Made by a program: the position numbers and the translations under genes
Shown here: piece by piece, positions 52,692-61,187 of the stretch
How the letters are laid out: the number at the start of each line of letters is the position of its first letter
Position numbering within the stretch: the stretch's first letter is position 1
The notes under the pieces: generated by a model
Told to the model about the DNA's origin: nothing
The model's database searches: none
The model's input: only the letters and a program-made list of their open reading frames with translations
From: Clostridiales bacterium
GTDB taxonomy: Bacteria > Bacillota > Clostridia > Saccharofermentanales > DTU023
Direction of reading: 5' to 3'
DNA length: 64,000 nucleotides
Assembly: GCA_004556455.1 (NCBI GenBank)
Contig: SFGY01000004.1
Location: 124,001-188,000, forward strand

Positions 52692-54999
52692 AGCTCTACA
52701 GGAATGCGACGAAAAAATTGAGCGAATAATAGAGACCTATAGCTCTTATTCGGGAGACGAAGATAGCAGTCAGATCCGTGCGGCCTATGAACTGGCAAAA
52801 ACGGCGCACAGTCAGCAGAAGCGCGCGACCGGTGAGCCTTACCTGGTTCATCCGGTGGCTGTTGCGGAAATTATGACGGAATTGCATGTAGATAAGGAAA
52901 CTCTTATTGCCTCACTGCTTCATGACACGGTGGAAGATACGGATGTCACGCTGGATGATCTCAGACAGAATTTCGGGAGCGGTGTGGCGGCACTGGTGGA
53001 TGGTGTCACGAAGCTCAACCGCATCAGTTACTCTTCCCGTGAGGAAATGCAGGCAGAAAACTTCCGTAAAATGTTCCTGGCCATGGCGAAGGATATCCGC
53101 GTCGTGCTCATCAAGCTGGCGGATCGCCTGCACAATATGCGCACGATGAAACATAAATCTCCGGAGCGTCAGGCTGAAAAAGCCCAGGAAACTCTGGATA
53201 TCTATGCTCCTCTGGCGCATCGTCTTGGTATCTATAAGATTAAATGGGAACTGGAAGATCTCTGCCTTCGCATCCTTGAGCCGGATGCCTTTTACGAGCT
53301 TGTCGGCGCCATTGCGCAAAAGCGTTCCGAACGTGAACGTTTCCTTGAGGACATTGTTGTTGAACTGCACAGCAAGATTGCAGAGATGGGTCTGGAGGCT
53401 GAAATTGAAGGTCGACCCAAACATTTCTACTCCATTTACCGCAAAATGAAGGCCCAGGACAAAACGCTGGATGAAATTTATGACCTCTTTGCCTGTCGTG
53501 TCCTTGTCCCTACCGTGGGTGACTGCTATGCCGTACTGGGCCTTGTGCACGAACTGTATAAGCCCATGCCGGGGCGCTTTAAAGATTATATTGCCATGCC
53601 AAAGCCCAACCAGTATCAGTCTTTACATACAACGGTTATAGGCCCCAAAGGCACTCCCTTTGAGGTCCAGATTCGCACCTACGAGATGCACCGCATAGCG
53701 GAATATGGTATTGCTGCCCACTGGAAGTATAAAGAAGGTGTCTCCGGAAACGATAACAAAAACGCCGGCATAGAATCCAAGCTCACCTGGCTGCGTCAGC
53801 TTCTGGATTGGTCCAAGGACATGAATGAGGCCTCGGATTATCTCAACAGTCTCAAGACCGGTCTGATCGAAGATGAAGTCTTTGTCTTTACACCAAAGGG
53901 GCGGGTGATCTCACTGCCGGCTAATTCCGTGCCCATCGACTTTGCCTACCACATTCACAGTGACATCGGCAATTCCATGTATGGCGCCAAAGTCAATGGC
54001 CATATGGTTTCCATGGACTATAAGCTGAAGAATGGAGACATCGTTGAGGTCCTCACTTCCGACAATGTCAAAGGCCCTTCACGGGACTGGCTGCAGCTTG
54101 TGCAATCCCCAACGGCCAAAAACAAAATTTCTTCCTGGTTTAAGAAGTCCATGCGGGCAGAAAATGTCGTCCGTGGCAAAGAAATCCTTGAACGCGAAAT
54201 CAAGAAGGCAGGCTTTGCACCCAAAGATCTTTTGCAGAAAGAATTTCTGGAAGAAATTCTCAGGCGCTATTCACTCAATAAAATAGATGACCTTTATGGC
54301 GGCATTGGTTATGGCGGCGTCTCGGTCGGACGGGTTATCCCTAAACTGCGTGATCAGTACATTCGCTCTCTGCCGGAAGAGGAACGCAGCAAACTTGGCT
54401 ACCGTGTCAACCAGCATGGCAGCGTCATTTACAGCCCCAATTCGATTCTGAGCCGCGAAGAACTTCTTAAAGAAACTCATCCGGGATTGCTGCATGAAGA
54501 ACGCAAAGATCATGTCGATAAAACCAGCGGCATTAAGGTCAGAGGGGTCGGTAACTGCCTGGTGAGGCTGGCTCGCTGCTGTAACCCTGTGCCCGGAGAT
54601 GCCATTATCGGTTTTGTCACCCGCGGAACAGGTGTAACCGTTCACCGCAGCGATTGCAGCAACATTCGGCATATTATCGATTCCTCTGAGCGCTCGGCTA
54701 AAGATGCTGAGCGTGCTTCCCGACTGGTCGATGTGAGCTGGGGAGAGGATGATGATAAAAAGTCTTTTGAGGTTCAGCTGACCATCCTCGCGCGTGACCG
54801 CCATCACCTTTTTGCAGATATTTCCAATGCCATTGCCGAAGAGAAAATTTCGATCGTTTCCGGCCGTTTGCAGGCGTCACGTGATTTTACGGCGACACTG
54901 ATTGTGCGCGTGGAAGTGTCAAACCAACAGGAGCTGGATCGGCTCTGCGGGCGCATCAAAGCGATTCCCTCGGTTATTGGAGTGATCCGTGGACAGTAA
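52681..54999 (+). CDS. relA: Bifunctional (p)ppGpp synthetase/hydrolase RelA/SpoT
   Basis: Long RSH protein of 772 residues controlling the stringent response. Hydrolase HD domain with HPVAVAEIM and SLLHDTVEDT intact; synthetase with GRPKHFYSIYRKMK and YIAMPKPNQYQSLHTTVIGP; TGS domain (VFVFTPKGRVISLPANSVPI), zinc-finger region with CCNPVPGD and a C-terminal ACT domain. Both catalytic centres look functional. Coupled to recJ by an 11-base overlap. No dtd follows; that gene is elsewhere in the window. Confidence 0.96.
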   Translation: MWDEALQECDEKIERIIETYSSYSGDEDSSQIRAAYELAKTAHSQQKRATGEPYLVHPVAVAEIMTELHVDKETLIASLLHDTVEDTDVTLDDLRQNFGSGVAALVDGVTKLNRISYSSREEMQAENFRKMFLAMAKDIRVVLIKLADRLHNMRTMKHKSPERQAEKAQETLDIYAPLAHRLGIYKIKWELEDLCLRILEPDAFYELVGAIAQKRSERERFLEDIVVELHSKIAEMGLEAEIEGRPKHFYSIYRKMKAQDKTLDEIYDLFACRVLVPTVGDCYAVLGLVHELYKPMPGRFKDYIAMPKPNQYQSLHTTVIGPKGTPFEVQIRTYEMHRIAEYGIAAHWKYKEGVSGNDNKNAGIESKLTWLRQLLDWSKDMNEASDYLNSLKTGLIEDEVFVFTPKGRVISLPANSVPIDFAYHIHSDIGNSMYGAKVNGHMVSMDYKLKNGDIVEVLTSDNVKGPSRDWLQLVQSPTAKNKISSWFKKSMRAENVVRGKEILEREIKKAGFAPKDLLQKEFLEEILRRYSLNKIDDLYGGIGYGGVSVGRVIPKLRDQYIRSLPEEERSKLGYRVNQHGSVIYSPNSILSREELLKETHPGLLHEERKDHVDKTSGIKVRGVGNCLVRLARCCNPVPGDAIIGFVTRGTGVTVHRSDCSNIRHIIDSSERSAKDAERASRLVDVSWGEDDDKKSFEVQLTILARDRHHLFADISNAIAEEKISIVSGRLQASRDFTATLIVRVEVSNQQELDRLCGRIKAIPSVIGVIRGQ

Positions 55000-55294
55000 G
55001 GAAAGGGTCAGGCTTTAATGAGGTGAATTGTTCGGAATTTAGCACCTTTCATCTGCGCGTTTCATTCAAGTTCTACAAGAACGATGGCCTAACATGGATT
55101 TTACATTCCCCTCTCTCTTTGCTAACAGTCATCTGTAAAAATAAAGACGTGTGGACTTGATCTGCACGTTTCTGCATCACGCAGCCCAACGTTTTTAAAT
55201 CTTCAGTTGCTCCAGCGTTTTACAAGTACTGGCTCTAAGACGAAAAACGCAGTCGTGGCAGCGGATCATACGGATTTATGCAAAGGAGAAAAGA
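55000..55294. other. Intergenic region upstream of pstS
   Basis: 295 bases with no gene. No clear terminator for relA and no obvious Pho-box-type direct repeats are visible. A possible -35/-10 pair cannot be defined with confidence. AAAGGAGAAAAG at 55278-55289 is the ribosome site of pstS. Confidence 0.5.
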
Positions 55295-56317
55295 ATGAAA
55301 AACAACAGAGCTAAATTCCTTGCCTTACTCGCGCTTTTGCTTGTGGGACTTTTCGTATTGACATCGGTATCGTCTGTCGTTCTGGCCAAGGACGATAAAA
55401 AAGCCAAAGAAACTAAGGCTGAAGCTAAAGTCACCGAAAAGCTTCCTGATAACGAAGCGAAGGTCGAAGGTAAGATCAACATCTATACTCGTGACAGCGC
55501 CAGCGGCACACGCGAAGGCTTTGAAAAAGTTGTCGGTATTAAGAAAAATCTGACCGATGAAGCCAATGAAGTAAGCTCAAACGGCGACATGGCGACCAAG
55601 GTCGGTAATGATCCCAATGGTATCGGTTACTGCAGCCTTTCCACAGATTTTAAGGCCAACAAGGTTCTGCCTGTGTATTTTGAAGGCGTTGAGCCGACCG
55701 TCGAGAATGTCATTGATGAAAGCTACAAAATGGCCCGTCCTTTCTGCTATGTTCTGCGTAAGAGCGGCACTTATGATTCCAAAGAAAAAGAAGAACTGGT
55801 GAAAGCCTTTATCGCGTACATCACGGAGTCTAAAGAGGGGATGGAAACCATTGCCTCTGCTGGCGGAGTTGTGGATGTCGAAAAGGGCAAAGATTGGGAA
55901 GAAGTCAAAAAAGATTATCCTATCGTCGATAAAGACAACAGCGATATCGAAATCAAAACTGTTGGCTCAACTTCCGTTGAAAAAGTCATCAACACAGCTC
56001 TCGAAGAATTCCAGAGCCTGGCTGGTGGCTTCACCTTCAAAATGAATCAGACCGGTTCCGGTGATGGCTGGAAGCGCGTTCTGGGAGATGAAAAAGACGG
56101 CCCGAATAAAGGCGATATCGGTTTTGCCAGCCGTGACTTTAAAGATGAAGAAGATACGAAGGATTCCATTTCCAGCGGCATGTTCTGCCAGGATGCCATC
56201 GTCGTGATCGTGAGCGAGAAAAACAGCGGGATGCACAACTTTAGCAAAGATCAGTTGCTCTCTGTCTTCACTGGCGAAACGACTGAATGGAAAGACCTCG
56301 CTGCGAAAAAGAAATAA
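55295..56317 (+). CDS. pstS: Phosphate-binding protein PstS, circularly permuted
   Basis: Phosphate-binding component of a Pst-type importer, 340 residues. Signal peptide 1-31 ends VVLA and has no lipobox cysteine; a charged linker follows (32-58). Residues 60-193 (INIYTRDSASGTREGFEKVV, then GYCSLSTDF, FEGVEPTVENVI and MARPFCYVL) correspond to the C-terminal half of normal PstS. Residues 218-337 (IEIKTVGSTSVEKVINTALE, DIGFASRDFKDEE, LSVFTGETTEWKDLA) correspond to the N-terminal half. The protein ends where homologues cross to the SGTR half. No pstC/A/B genes adjoin it; it is followed by a terminator. Confidence 0.9.
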   Translation: MKNNRAKFLALLALLLVGLFVLTSVSSVVLAKDDKKAKETKAEAKVTEKLPDNEAKVEGKINIYTRDSASGTREGFEKVVGIKKNLTDEANEVSSNGDMATKVGNDPNGIGYCSLSTDFKANKVLPVYFEGVEPTVENVIDESYKMARPFCYVLRKSGTYDSKEKEELVKAFIAYITESKEGMETIASAGGVVDVEKGKDWEEVKKDYPIVDKDNSDIEIKTVGSTSVEKVINTALEEFQSLAGGFTFKMNQTGSGDGWKRVLGDEKDGPNKGDIGFASRDFKDEEDTKDSISSGMFCQDAIVVIVSEKNSGMHNFSKDQLLSVFTGETTEWKDLAAKKK

Positions 56318-56390
56318 TTTTCTGAATCCTGCAGGTTGAATTAAACGCACTTGAACTCAACACAAGTGCAGCCTGAACGTTGCACAAGAA

Positions 56391-56424
56391 AAGAGCTGGC
56401 TCAAGTCACGAGCCAGCTCTTTTT
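56391..56424 (+). terminator. Bidirectional terminator between pstS and rnj
   Basis: AAGAGCTGGCTC pairs perfectly with GAGCCAGCTCTT around a seven-base loop, with T on the right and A on the left, so it serves both converging genes. Confidence 0.93.
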
Positions 56425-56441
56425 GCGTTAGAGAAAGAGGT

Positions 56442-58580
56442 TCAGACCTCAATCACCGAGATGATGACCATAGGGCGGCGCTTGGTCAGCTGGAAGAGCT
56501 CATTGCGAATCTCTTCGCGCAGCTGATTCTGACGCAGACTCTGGCCGACATTCTTATTTTGTTTCTGGACTTTTCCGGCAAATTGTCGGATGCGCTTTCG
56601 GCATGCGTCTTCAACTCGCTGGCTATCGGTCGCATAGATAAAGCCCAAAGCCTCAATTTCCGGTTCTGCGGCAAGCTCGTTACGCTTGCCATTGACGGCA
56701 ATGAAGCAGGTCACGATGCCGTCATCGGCTAACATGCGGCGTTCCTTAAGGACAATGGCGTCGACGTCACCGATGCCTGAACCGTCAATTAAGACGCCGG
56801 CACTCTCTTCAACGTAGTCGATAATGTGTCCCTCTTCATGACTGAGTTCAAGCACATCACCATTGTTAAGGAGAAAAATATGATCCGGAGAAAGTCCCTG
56901 AGATTCCGCCATTTCAGCATTTTTGTACAGATGACGGTATTCCCCGTGGGCAGGGATGAAATATTGCGGGTGAATGAGATTAAAGAGCAGGGAGAGTTCG
57001 CCACGATAGGCATGGCCGGAGACATGAATGTCGGCCAGTTTTTCGTAAACGACCTGGGCTCCGCGTTTGAAAAGCTCATTGATGACCTTATAGATTGATT
57101 TTTCGTTGCCGGGAATAGCGGAGGAACTTAAGAGGACCATATCACCCGCTTTGATATTGACCTGACGGTGTTCTGCAAAAGCCATGCGGGAGAGGGCTGA
57201 CATTGGTTCACCCTGTGTGCCGGTAATAATAAAGACAATTTTATCATCGGGATATCTTTCGGCATCCCAGGCCTCAATCAGCGTGTCGGCCTGATAGTCG
57301 ATATATCCCAGTGAGTCTGCTGCTTCAAAGACTTTAAGCATACTGTAGCCGAGCAGACAGACCTTCCGGCCTACTTTTTCGGCGGCGCTGATAATCTGCT
57401 GCAGGCGAAAAACATTCGAAGAGAAGGTTGCGACAAAGATTCGACCTTTAGCATCATCAAAAAATTCTGAGAAGGAGTCGCCAACCATTTTTTCAGAGGG
57501 CGTCATACCGGGACGCTCTACATTGGTGCTTTCCATGACGAGGGCGAGCACACCCTCGTTTCCCAGCTCTGCAAAGCGATTCAAATCAATCGGGTCGCCA
57601 TGTACAGGAGTAAAGTCAACCTTAAAGTCTCCGGAATGCACAATGAGGCCTGCAGGGGTGGAGATGGCGAGAGCGCAGGCATCGGCAATGGAGTGATTGA
57701 CGTGGATAAATTCGACATCAAAGTGGCCGGCTCGCACTTTATCTCCCGGTTCAACAATATGCAGGCGAGGGTCAGAAGCAGAACCTTTTTTACCGCCATG
57801 CTCGCGGTCATTCAGTTTATTCTCCACCAGTTTCAGGGTCAGGGCTGTACCGTAGACCGGACAGCCAAATTCCTGCATAAACCAGGCGATGGCACCAATG
57901 TGATCTTCATGGCCATGGGTAAGAAAAACCCCCCGAATATTTTGCGCATGGGCACGTAAATAGGTAAAATCCGGGATAATCATATCTACGCCAGGCGTCT
58001 CCTCGTCGGGGAAGGTGGTGCCGATATCGACAATGATGAGATCATCGCCGTACTCGTAGAGCGTCATATTTTTGCCGATTTCCCGCATTCCGCCCAGGGG
58101 AAGGATGCGGACTTTTCTTTCAGTGCCAGCAGGGATTGTGGTTTTCACTGTTTGAATGGCTTCGGCATTTTTACTTTTTGGTTCAGCCCTGCGCAGCGGT
58201 TTAAGAGAGGGGACGCGTTCAAGGCGTGTGTTTTTTGCCGTTTTTCGCGGAACTTCAGTGTGCATTTTCAGTCCGCTGCGGGACTTAGCACTTGCACTTT
58301 TACTGCGTGAACTCACACGGCGATTGGCTTTTATCGCTGTTGAAGACCGTCCTTCAGCTTTCAGGCTGCTCCCTCTGCGACCAGACGATTTCGATTTAGA
58401 AAGAGCAAGACCTTCGGTTTCCCGGGTATAGGCTTCATGTCTTTTTTCAGAGCGACGCGAATGCGTGGAGCCAGCCTTTACCACAGTTCTGTTGCTGCTG
58501 GGCGCTTTTCCGGATCGCGTACGGGAAGAAGAGGCGACTCTTCTGCGAGTTCGCCCCGGTTTTTGTTCAATCAAATCCAT
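56442..58580 (-). CDS. rnj: Ribonuclease J with long basic N-terminal tail
   Basis: Endo/5'-exoribonuclease central to RNA decay in Firmicutes, 712 residues. The core starts at about residue 156 (KVRILPLGGMREIGKNMTLY); the metal motif HGHEDH is at 222-227, followed by HSGDFKVDFTPVHGD, the beta-CASP lobe (ATFSSNVFRLQQIISAAEKV) and FIPAHGEYRHL. Residues 1-155 are extremely rich in Lys, Arg and Ser, as in some actinobacterial and plant versions but unlike B. subtilis RNase J1 (family comparison from memory). ATG 58580 follows AGGAGG. A normal C-terminal domain is present. Confidence 0.95.
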   Translation of the reverse strand: MDLIEQKPGRTRRRVASSSRTRSGKAPSSNRTVVKAGSTHSRRSEKRHEAYTRETEGLALSKSKSSGRRGSSLKAEGRSSTAIKANRRVSSRSKSASAKSRSGLKMHTEVPRKTAKNTRLERVPSLKPLRRAEPKSKNAEAIQTVKTTIPAGTERKVRILPLGGMREIGKNMTLYEYGDDLIIVDIGTTFPDEETPGVDMIIPDFTYLRAHAQNIRGVFLTHGHEDHIGAIAWFMQEFGCPVYGTALTLKLVENKLNDREHGGKKGSASDPRLHIVEPGDKVRAGHFDVEFIHVNHSIADACALAISTPAGLIVHSGDFKVDFTPVHGDPIDLNRFAELGNEGVLALVMESTNVERPGMTPSEKMVGDSFSEFFDDAKGRIFVATFSSNVFRLQQIISAAEKVGRKVCLLGYSMLKVFEAADSLGYIDYQADTLIEAWDAERYPDDKIVFIITGTQGEPMSALSRMAFAEHRQVNIKAGDMVLLSSSAIPGNEKSIYKVINELFKRGAQVVYEKLADIHVSGHAYRGELSLLFNLIHPQYFIPAHGEYRHLYKNAEMAESQGLSPDHIFLLNNGDVLELSHEEGHIIDYVEESAGVLIDGSGIGDVDAIVLKERRMLADDGIVTCFIAVNGKRNELAAEPEIEALGFIYATDSQRVEDACRKRIRQFAGKVQKQNKNVGQSLRQNQLREEIRNELFQLTKRRPMVIISVIEV

Positions 58581-58767
58581 GACTTTTCCTCCTGAAAAGT
58601 TCAAAACAACAAAGATAAAGGCGAGAGCTGCATTGCCATAAGGGAAATTCTGCAAGCTGACGCCGACATTGTGAGCGTTAAGTCCATAACATCCTCAAAT
58701 TTGGGGGTGTTTCTATATATTCGATACATCCAGAATATTTTAGCATAAAGTGTGAGCTGACATAAAG

Positions 58768-58797
58768 AAAACTCCGCTACGATCTGTAGTGGAGTTT
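58768..58797 (-). terminator. Terminator of tRNA-Thr
   Basis: On the minus strand ACTCCACTAC and GTAGCGGAGT pair (one mismatch) around AGATC, followed by TTTCTTT. Confidence 0.75.
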
Positions 58798-58801
58798 CTA
58801 T

Positions 58802-58876
58802 TGGAGCCGAAGGTGGGAATCGAACCCACGACCTATTCATTACGAGTGAATTGCTCTACCCCTGAGCCACTTCGGC
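58802..58876 (-). tRNA. tRNA-Thr (anticodon CGT)
   Basis: A 75-base cloverleaf on the minus strand with encoded CCA. Acceptor GCCGAAG/CTTCGGC, D arm GCTC-AGGGGTA-GAGC, anticodon arm ATTCA-CTCGTAA-TGAAT (anticodon CGT, codon ACG), T arm GTGGG-TTCGATT-CCCAC. Confidence 0.96.
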
Positions 58877-58886
58877 AAGCGAAAGC

Positions 58887-58916
58887 ATGATAGCAAATTT
58901 GCCTTTTCGCTGTCAA
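58887..58916 (-). promoter_or_regulatory. Promoter of tRNA-Thr
   Basis: On the minus strand TTGACA (58911-58916), an 18-base spacer and TATCAT (58887-58892), ten bases before the tRNA. Confidence 0.75.
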
Positions 58917-58986
58917 GTGAGACGGGCTGAGCATGTTGTTAATCACCCAATAGTTATGGCCTCATTTCTATCCTTTATAAGCGTCA

Positions 58987-59292
58987 TCATTTAAGATCTT
59001 TTTCCTGGCACACCAGATATGAGCCATCATCGGCGATGGCATAGACCTTTACCAAACTACCATCACTATCCTTAACAAGGTCACCATAGTTATATTCGCA
59101 GGCATGTTTTTCACCGGGCTTTAAATCACCTATAACCCGAATAACAGTGCCATCTTCCTTGTAAAACAATTGCTCATATTTCTGTTGAGCTTGCAGGTTA
59201 GTATTGGTAAGAATAAGAGCCAATAATAAAACGAGACAGGCAATAGCCAATAAAATTCTGCTGACTCCTATTTTATTAATTAATTGCTTCAT
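58987..59292 (-). CDS. Small exported or membrane-anchored protein, unknown
   Basis: 101 residues. A basic N-terminus and one hydrophobic segment (ILLAIACLVLLLALILTNTN) act as signal or anchor; the rest is a polar extracellular domain (YKEDGTVIRVIGDLKPGEKH through GSYLVCQEKDLK). It contains two cysteines in the outer part that could pair. GGAAGG precedes the ATG. It lies 29 bases after the next protein on the same strand, so the pair is probably one operon. No family recognised. Confidence 0.65.
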   Translation of the reverse strand: MKQLINKIGVSRILLAIACLVLLLALILTNTNLQAQQKYEQLFYKEDGTVIRVIGDLKPGEKHACEYNYGDLVKDSDGSLVKVYAIADDGSYLVCQEKDLK

Positions 59293-59321
59293 GATCCATC
59301 CTTCCTTTCAGGAGCACATAA

Positions 59322-59756
59322 CTAGCGCACATAAGCACATATTTTGCACTTATTACCTAAACCAAGCCAATCAAAGCTGTGGCCTACATCCCTCCAATAA
59401 CCCAAATTGGTTGTTTTCCATCCGCATCTTGTACACCGTAAGCGTCGATTAGTCCTGATTTTATAACATTTATCAGCGTATCTGGCGTTATAACTGATGG
59501 TTTCATTATAAGGAAGACCATCATCAACCAAAGACGAGTGAGGACAATTTGGATCACTCATAATGTTTTCTTGAATTTGTTCTAAGCTTTCAGCAAGAAT
59601 TGTTCCATCTTGCAGAGTTTTTACATAGCGATAACCAGCAGGTAAATCCAAGCAACTTACCGATTCACTGTTGACGTTCGCAAAAACAGCACTGGAATAA
59701 AGCAGCACGACGCCTAAGAGAATAACAAGTAAAAACGATAATTTTATTTTTCCCAT
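59322..59756 (-). CDS. Small secreted protein with C-terminal Cys pairs, unknown
   Basis: 144 residues. The signal peptide (FLLVILLGVVLLYSSAVFA) is followed by a polar domain. The C-terminal part has LRCTRCGW and NKCKICAYVR, two CxxC pairs about 28 residues apart, which suggests a zinc ribbon or disulfide cluster. GGAGG lies eight bases before ATG 59756. The local sequence is A/T-richer than the surrounding core genes and adjoins an insertion sequence remnant, in keeping with an accessory origin. Confidence 0.65.
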   Translation of the reverse strand: MGKIKLSFLLVILLGVVLLYSSAVFANVNSESVSCLDLPAGYRYVKTLQDGTILAESLEQIQENIMSDPNCPHSSLVDDGLPYNETISYNARYADKCYKIRTNRRLRCTRCGWKTTNLGYWRDVGHSFDWLGLGNKCKICAYVR

Positions 59757-59928
59757 AACTATAACCTCCAGGCCTCCAGGCTTTGTTTGTTTAAAAACAT
59801 TAAAAACTTAAAATGTTTGAGAAAACAAAGTGATTTGTAGAAAATAAATTCTCCTTTCTTATATATTTTGATAAAATTGTATCATAATAACAAAGCTTAA
59901 TCAATAAATATAAGCATAATAAAACTAT

Positions 59929-60708
59929 TTGGTCAAATGCAAAGTTAACGTCCAGGATGTAGGCAAAGAACATGACGTAAGTTCTCAAGGGCATGTGATC
60001 GATCTTGATTTGCGCTTAAAGGTTAAGCGTAAAATGCCAAAGAAAAGAAGAGCCCTTTACAAGAAGCGGGAGGATAAACGCTACCTCAAGGGACGGACTT
60101 ACGAGGATTATCTCGCGTTTCTCCAACTACACGAGGGAATGTCCATCGTCCAGATGGATACCGTTTACAATGATGTGGCGGGACCGTACCTTTAAACCTT
60201 TAAATTCATGGATTTGGATTTACTCGTTGCTTTCTTCCATTTGGAGAAAACAGCGTCGGCCATGCTGGCCGGTGTGAACGCCTTAGAAGCCTTGATCGGT
60301 CCCGAGCTTTTCCTTAAATACGTCCAGGTTTTACTCACGGATCGCGGAACCGAGTTCACCTTTGCCGATCTTATGGAAACAGCAGCCGATGGGACAAAAA
60401 GAACCTGCGTGTTCTACTGTGATCCCATGGCTGCCGGTCAAAAAGGCAGTTTGGAGAAACAACACTCCGAACTGCGCTACATCGTGACTAAGGGCGTAAG
60501 CTTTGCCAACTTAGGCCTGACAGGACAAGATAAACTCAATCTCGCCCTATCCCACGTGAACTCTTTTCCCAAAAAGAAAAACCACGGGAAAAGACCCTTT
60601 GACCTCCTCCAATTCTTTGCCCCAGATCTCCTGGATAAGTTCACAGCTTTCGGAATCCAGGCCATTGAAATGGACCAGGTCTTCTTAAGCCCCTTGTTGC
60701 TGAAATAA
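59929..60708 (+). pseudogene. IS30-family transposase, truncated and stop-interrupted
   Basis: The frame reads KVKRKMPKKRRALYKKREDK, GRTYEDYLAFLQ, SIVQMDTV (first catalytic Asp), then after an in-frame TAA at 60193-60195 (probably from CAA) continues KFMDLDLLVAFF, VLLTDRGTEFTF (second Asp) and GQKGSLEKQHSELRYIV (Glu), ending at 60708. These are the DDE landmarks of IS30 transposases. About 100 N-terminal residues with the helix-turn-helix are missing: the frame enters straight from the left inverted repeat. It cannot encode a working enzyme. Confidence 0.85.
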
Positions 60709-60901
60709 GCTTACTTAAAACACGGCTGCCGGTTTAACTCTTCCCACTTTACATACACGTGGACTTTAGTCGTCAACCTTGGTTTTCACTAAAGCGCCAC
60801 GCCTCTTAAGTTGCGCTCATTTCACTGTGGGCTTAGGGATAGTATACCTGATTCTGCCCACCTAATGGGTTATTGCAGACTTTCTTGAAAATCTGGTGGA
60901 G

Positions 60902-61030
60902 GCTACCGGCCTTGTTAAAAAAAGCGCCGGGCACAAGCTCCTTGTCAAGGGTCTCCGACCGCCCATGGCGGCGTTTCACGCCCTTGACAAGATCTTGCGC
61001 CTACGGCGCTCATGTAACCAAGCCGGTAGC
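60902..61030. repeat. 129-bp imperfect palindrome (fold-back sequence)
   Basis: Arms begin GCTACCGGC (60902-60910) and end GCCGGTAGC (61022-61030). Inside are further matched blocks: CTTGTCAAGGG (60940-60950) against CCCTTGACAAG, AGCGCC against GGCGCT, and CCGCC-CAT-GGCGG at the centre. Folded, it makes a long, stable hairpin with small bulges. It lies between the transposase and the right end of the IS30 remnant. Apart from this, 60709-61187 holds no gene that I recognise. Confidence 0.8.
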
Positions 61031-61187
61031 CCCTTTCCTGACAATGTCTTGTCCGTAACCCCACTTGATAACTTATGGCTGCTTTTTTTGTTCCGCTCTA
61101 CATCCTGGTTGTTAACTTTGCAATTGAGCAAATAAAACTATTTTGTCACCATTATTGTCCATGGAAAGGAAACGGTCAGGCTCGATT

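Larger units (their letters stand above)
59927..61133 (+). mobile_element. Degenerate IS30-family element with terminal inverted repeats
   Basis: Left end ATTTGGTCAAATGCAAAGTTAACGTCC... (59927-59961) and the reverse complement of 61099-61133 match at 31 of 35 positions. Between them lies an IS30-type transposase pseudogene. The 13-base string AATAAAACTATTT occurs at both boundaries (59918-59930 and 61131-61143), partly overlapping the repeats. Total length is about 1.2 kb, but the 5' part of the transposase is deleted and about 390 bases of extra sequence sit between the gene and the right end. Confidence 0.8.

Noticed and set aside
58802..59930. Genomic island integrated in tRNA-Thr
   Set aside because: The accessory genes lie on the 5' side of the tRNA, no integrase is present and no repeat of the tRNA 3' end was seen.
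59800..59994. A 64-codon hydrophobic minus-strand frame next to the IS30 end
   Set aside because: It crosses the left inverted repeat and is composed of A/T-rich noncoding sequence; no start support.
60873..61135. Short plus-strand frames within the palindrome
   Set aside because: They arise from the fold-back arms, do not resemble any protein and lack ribosome sites.
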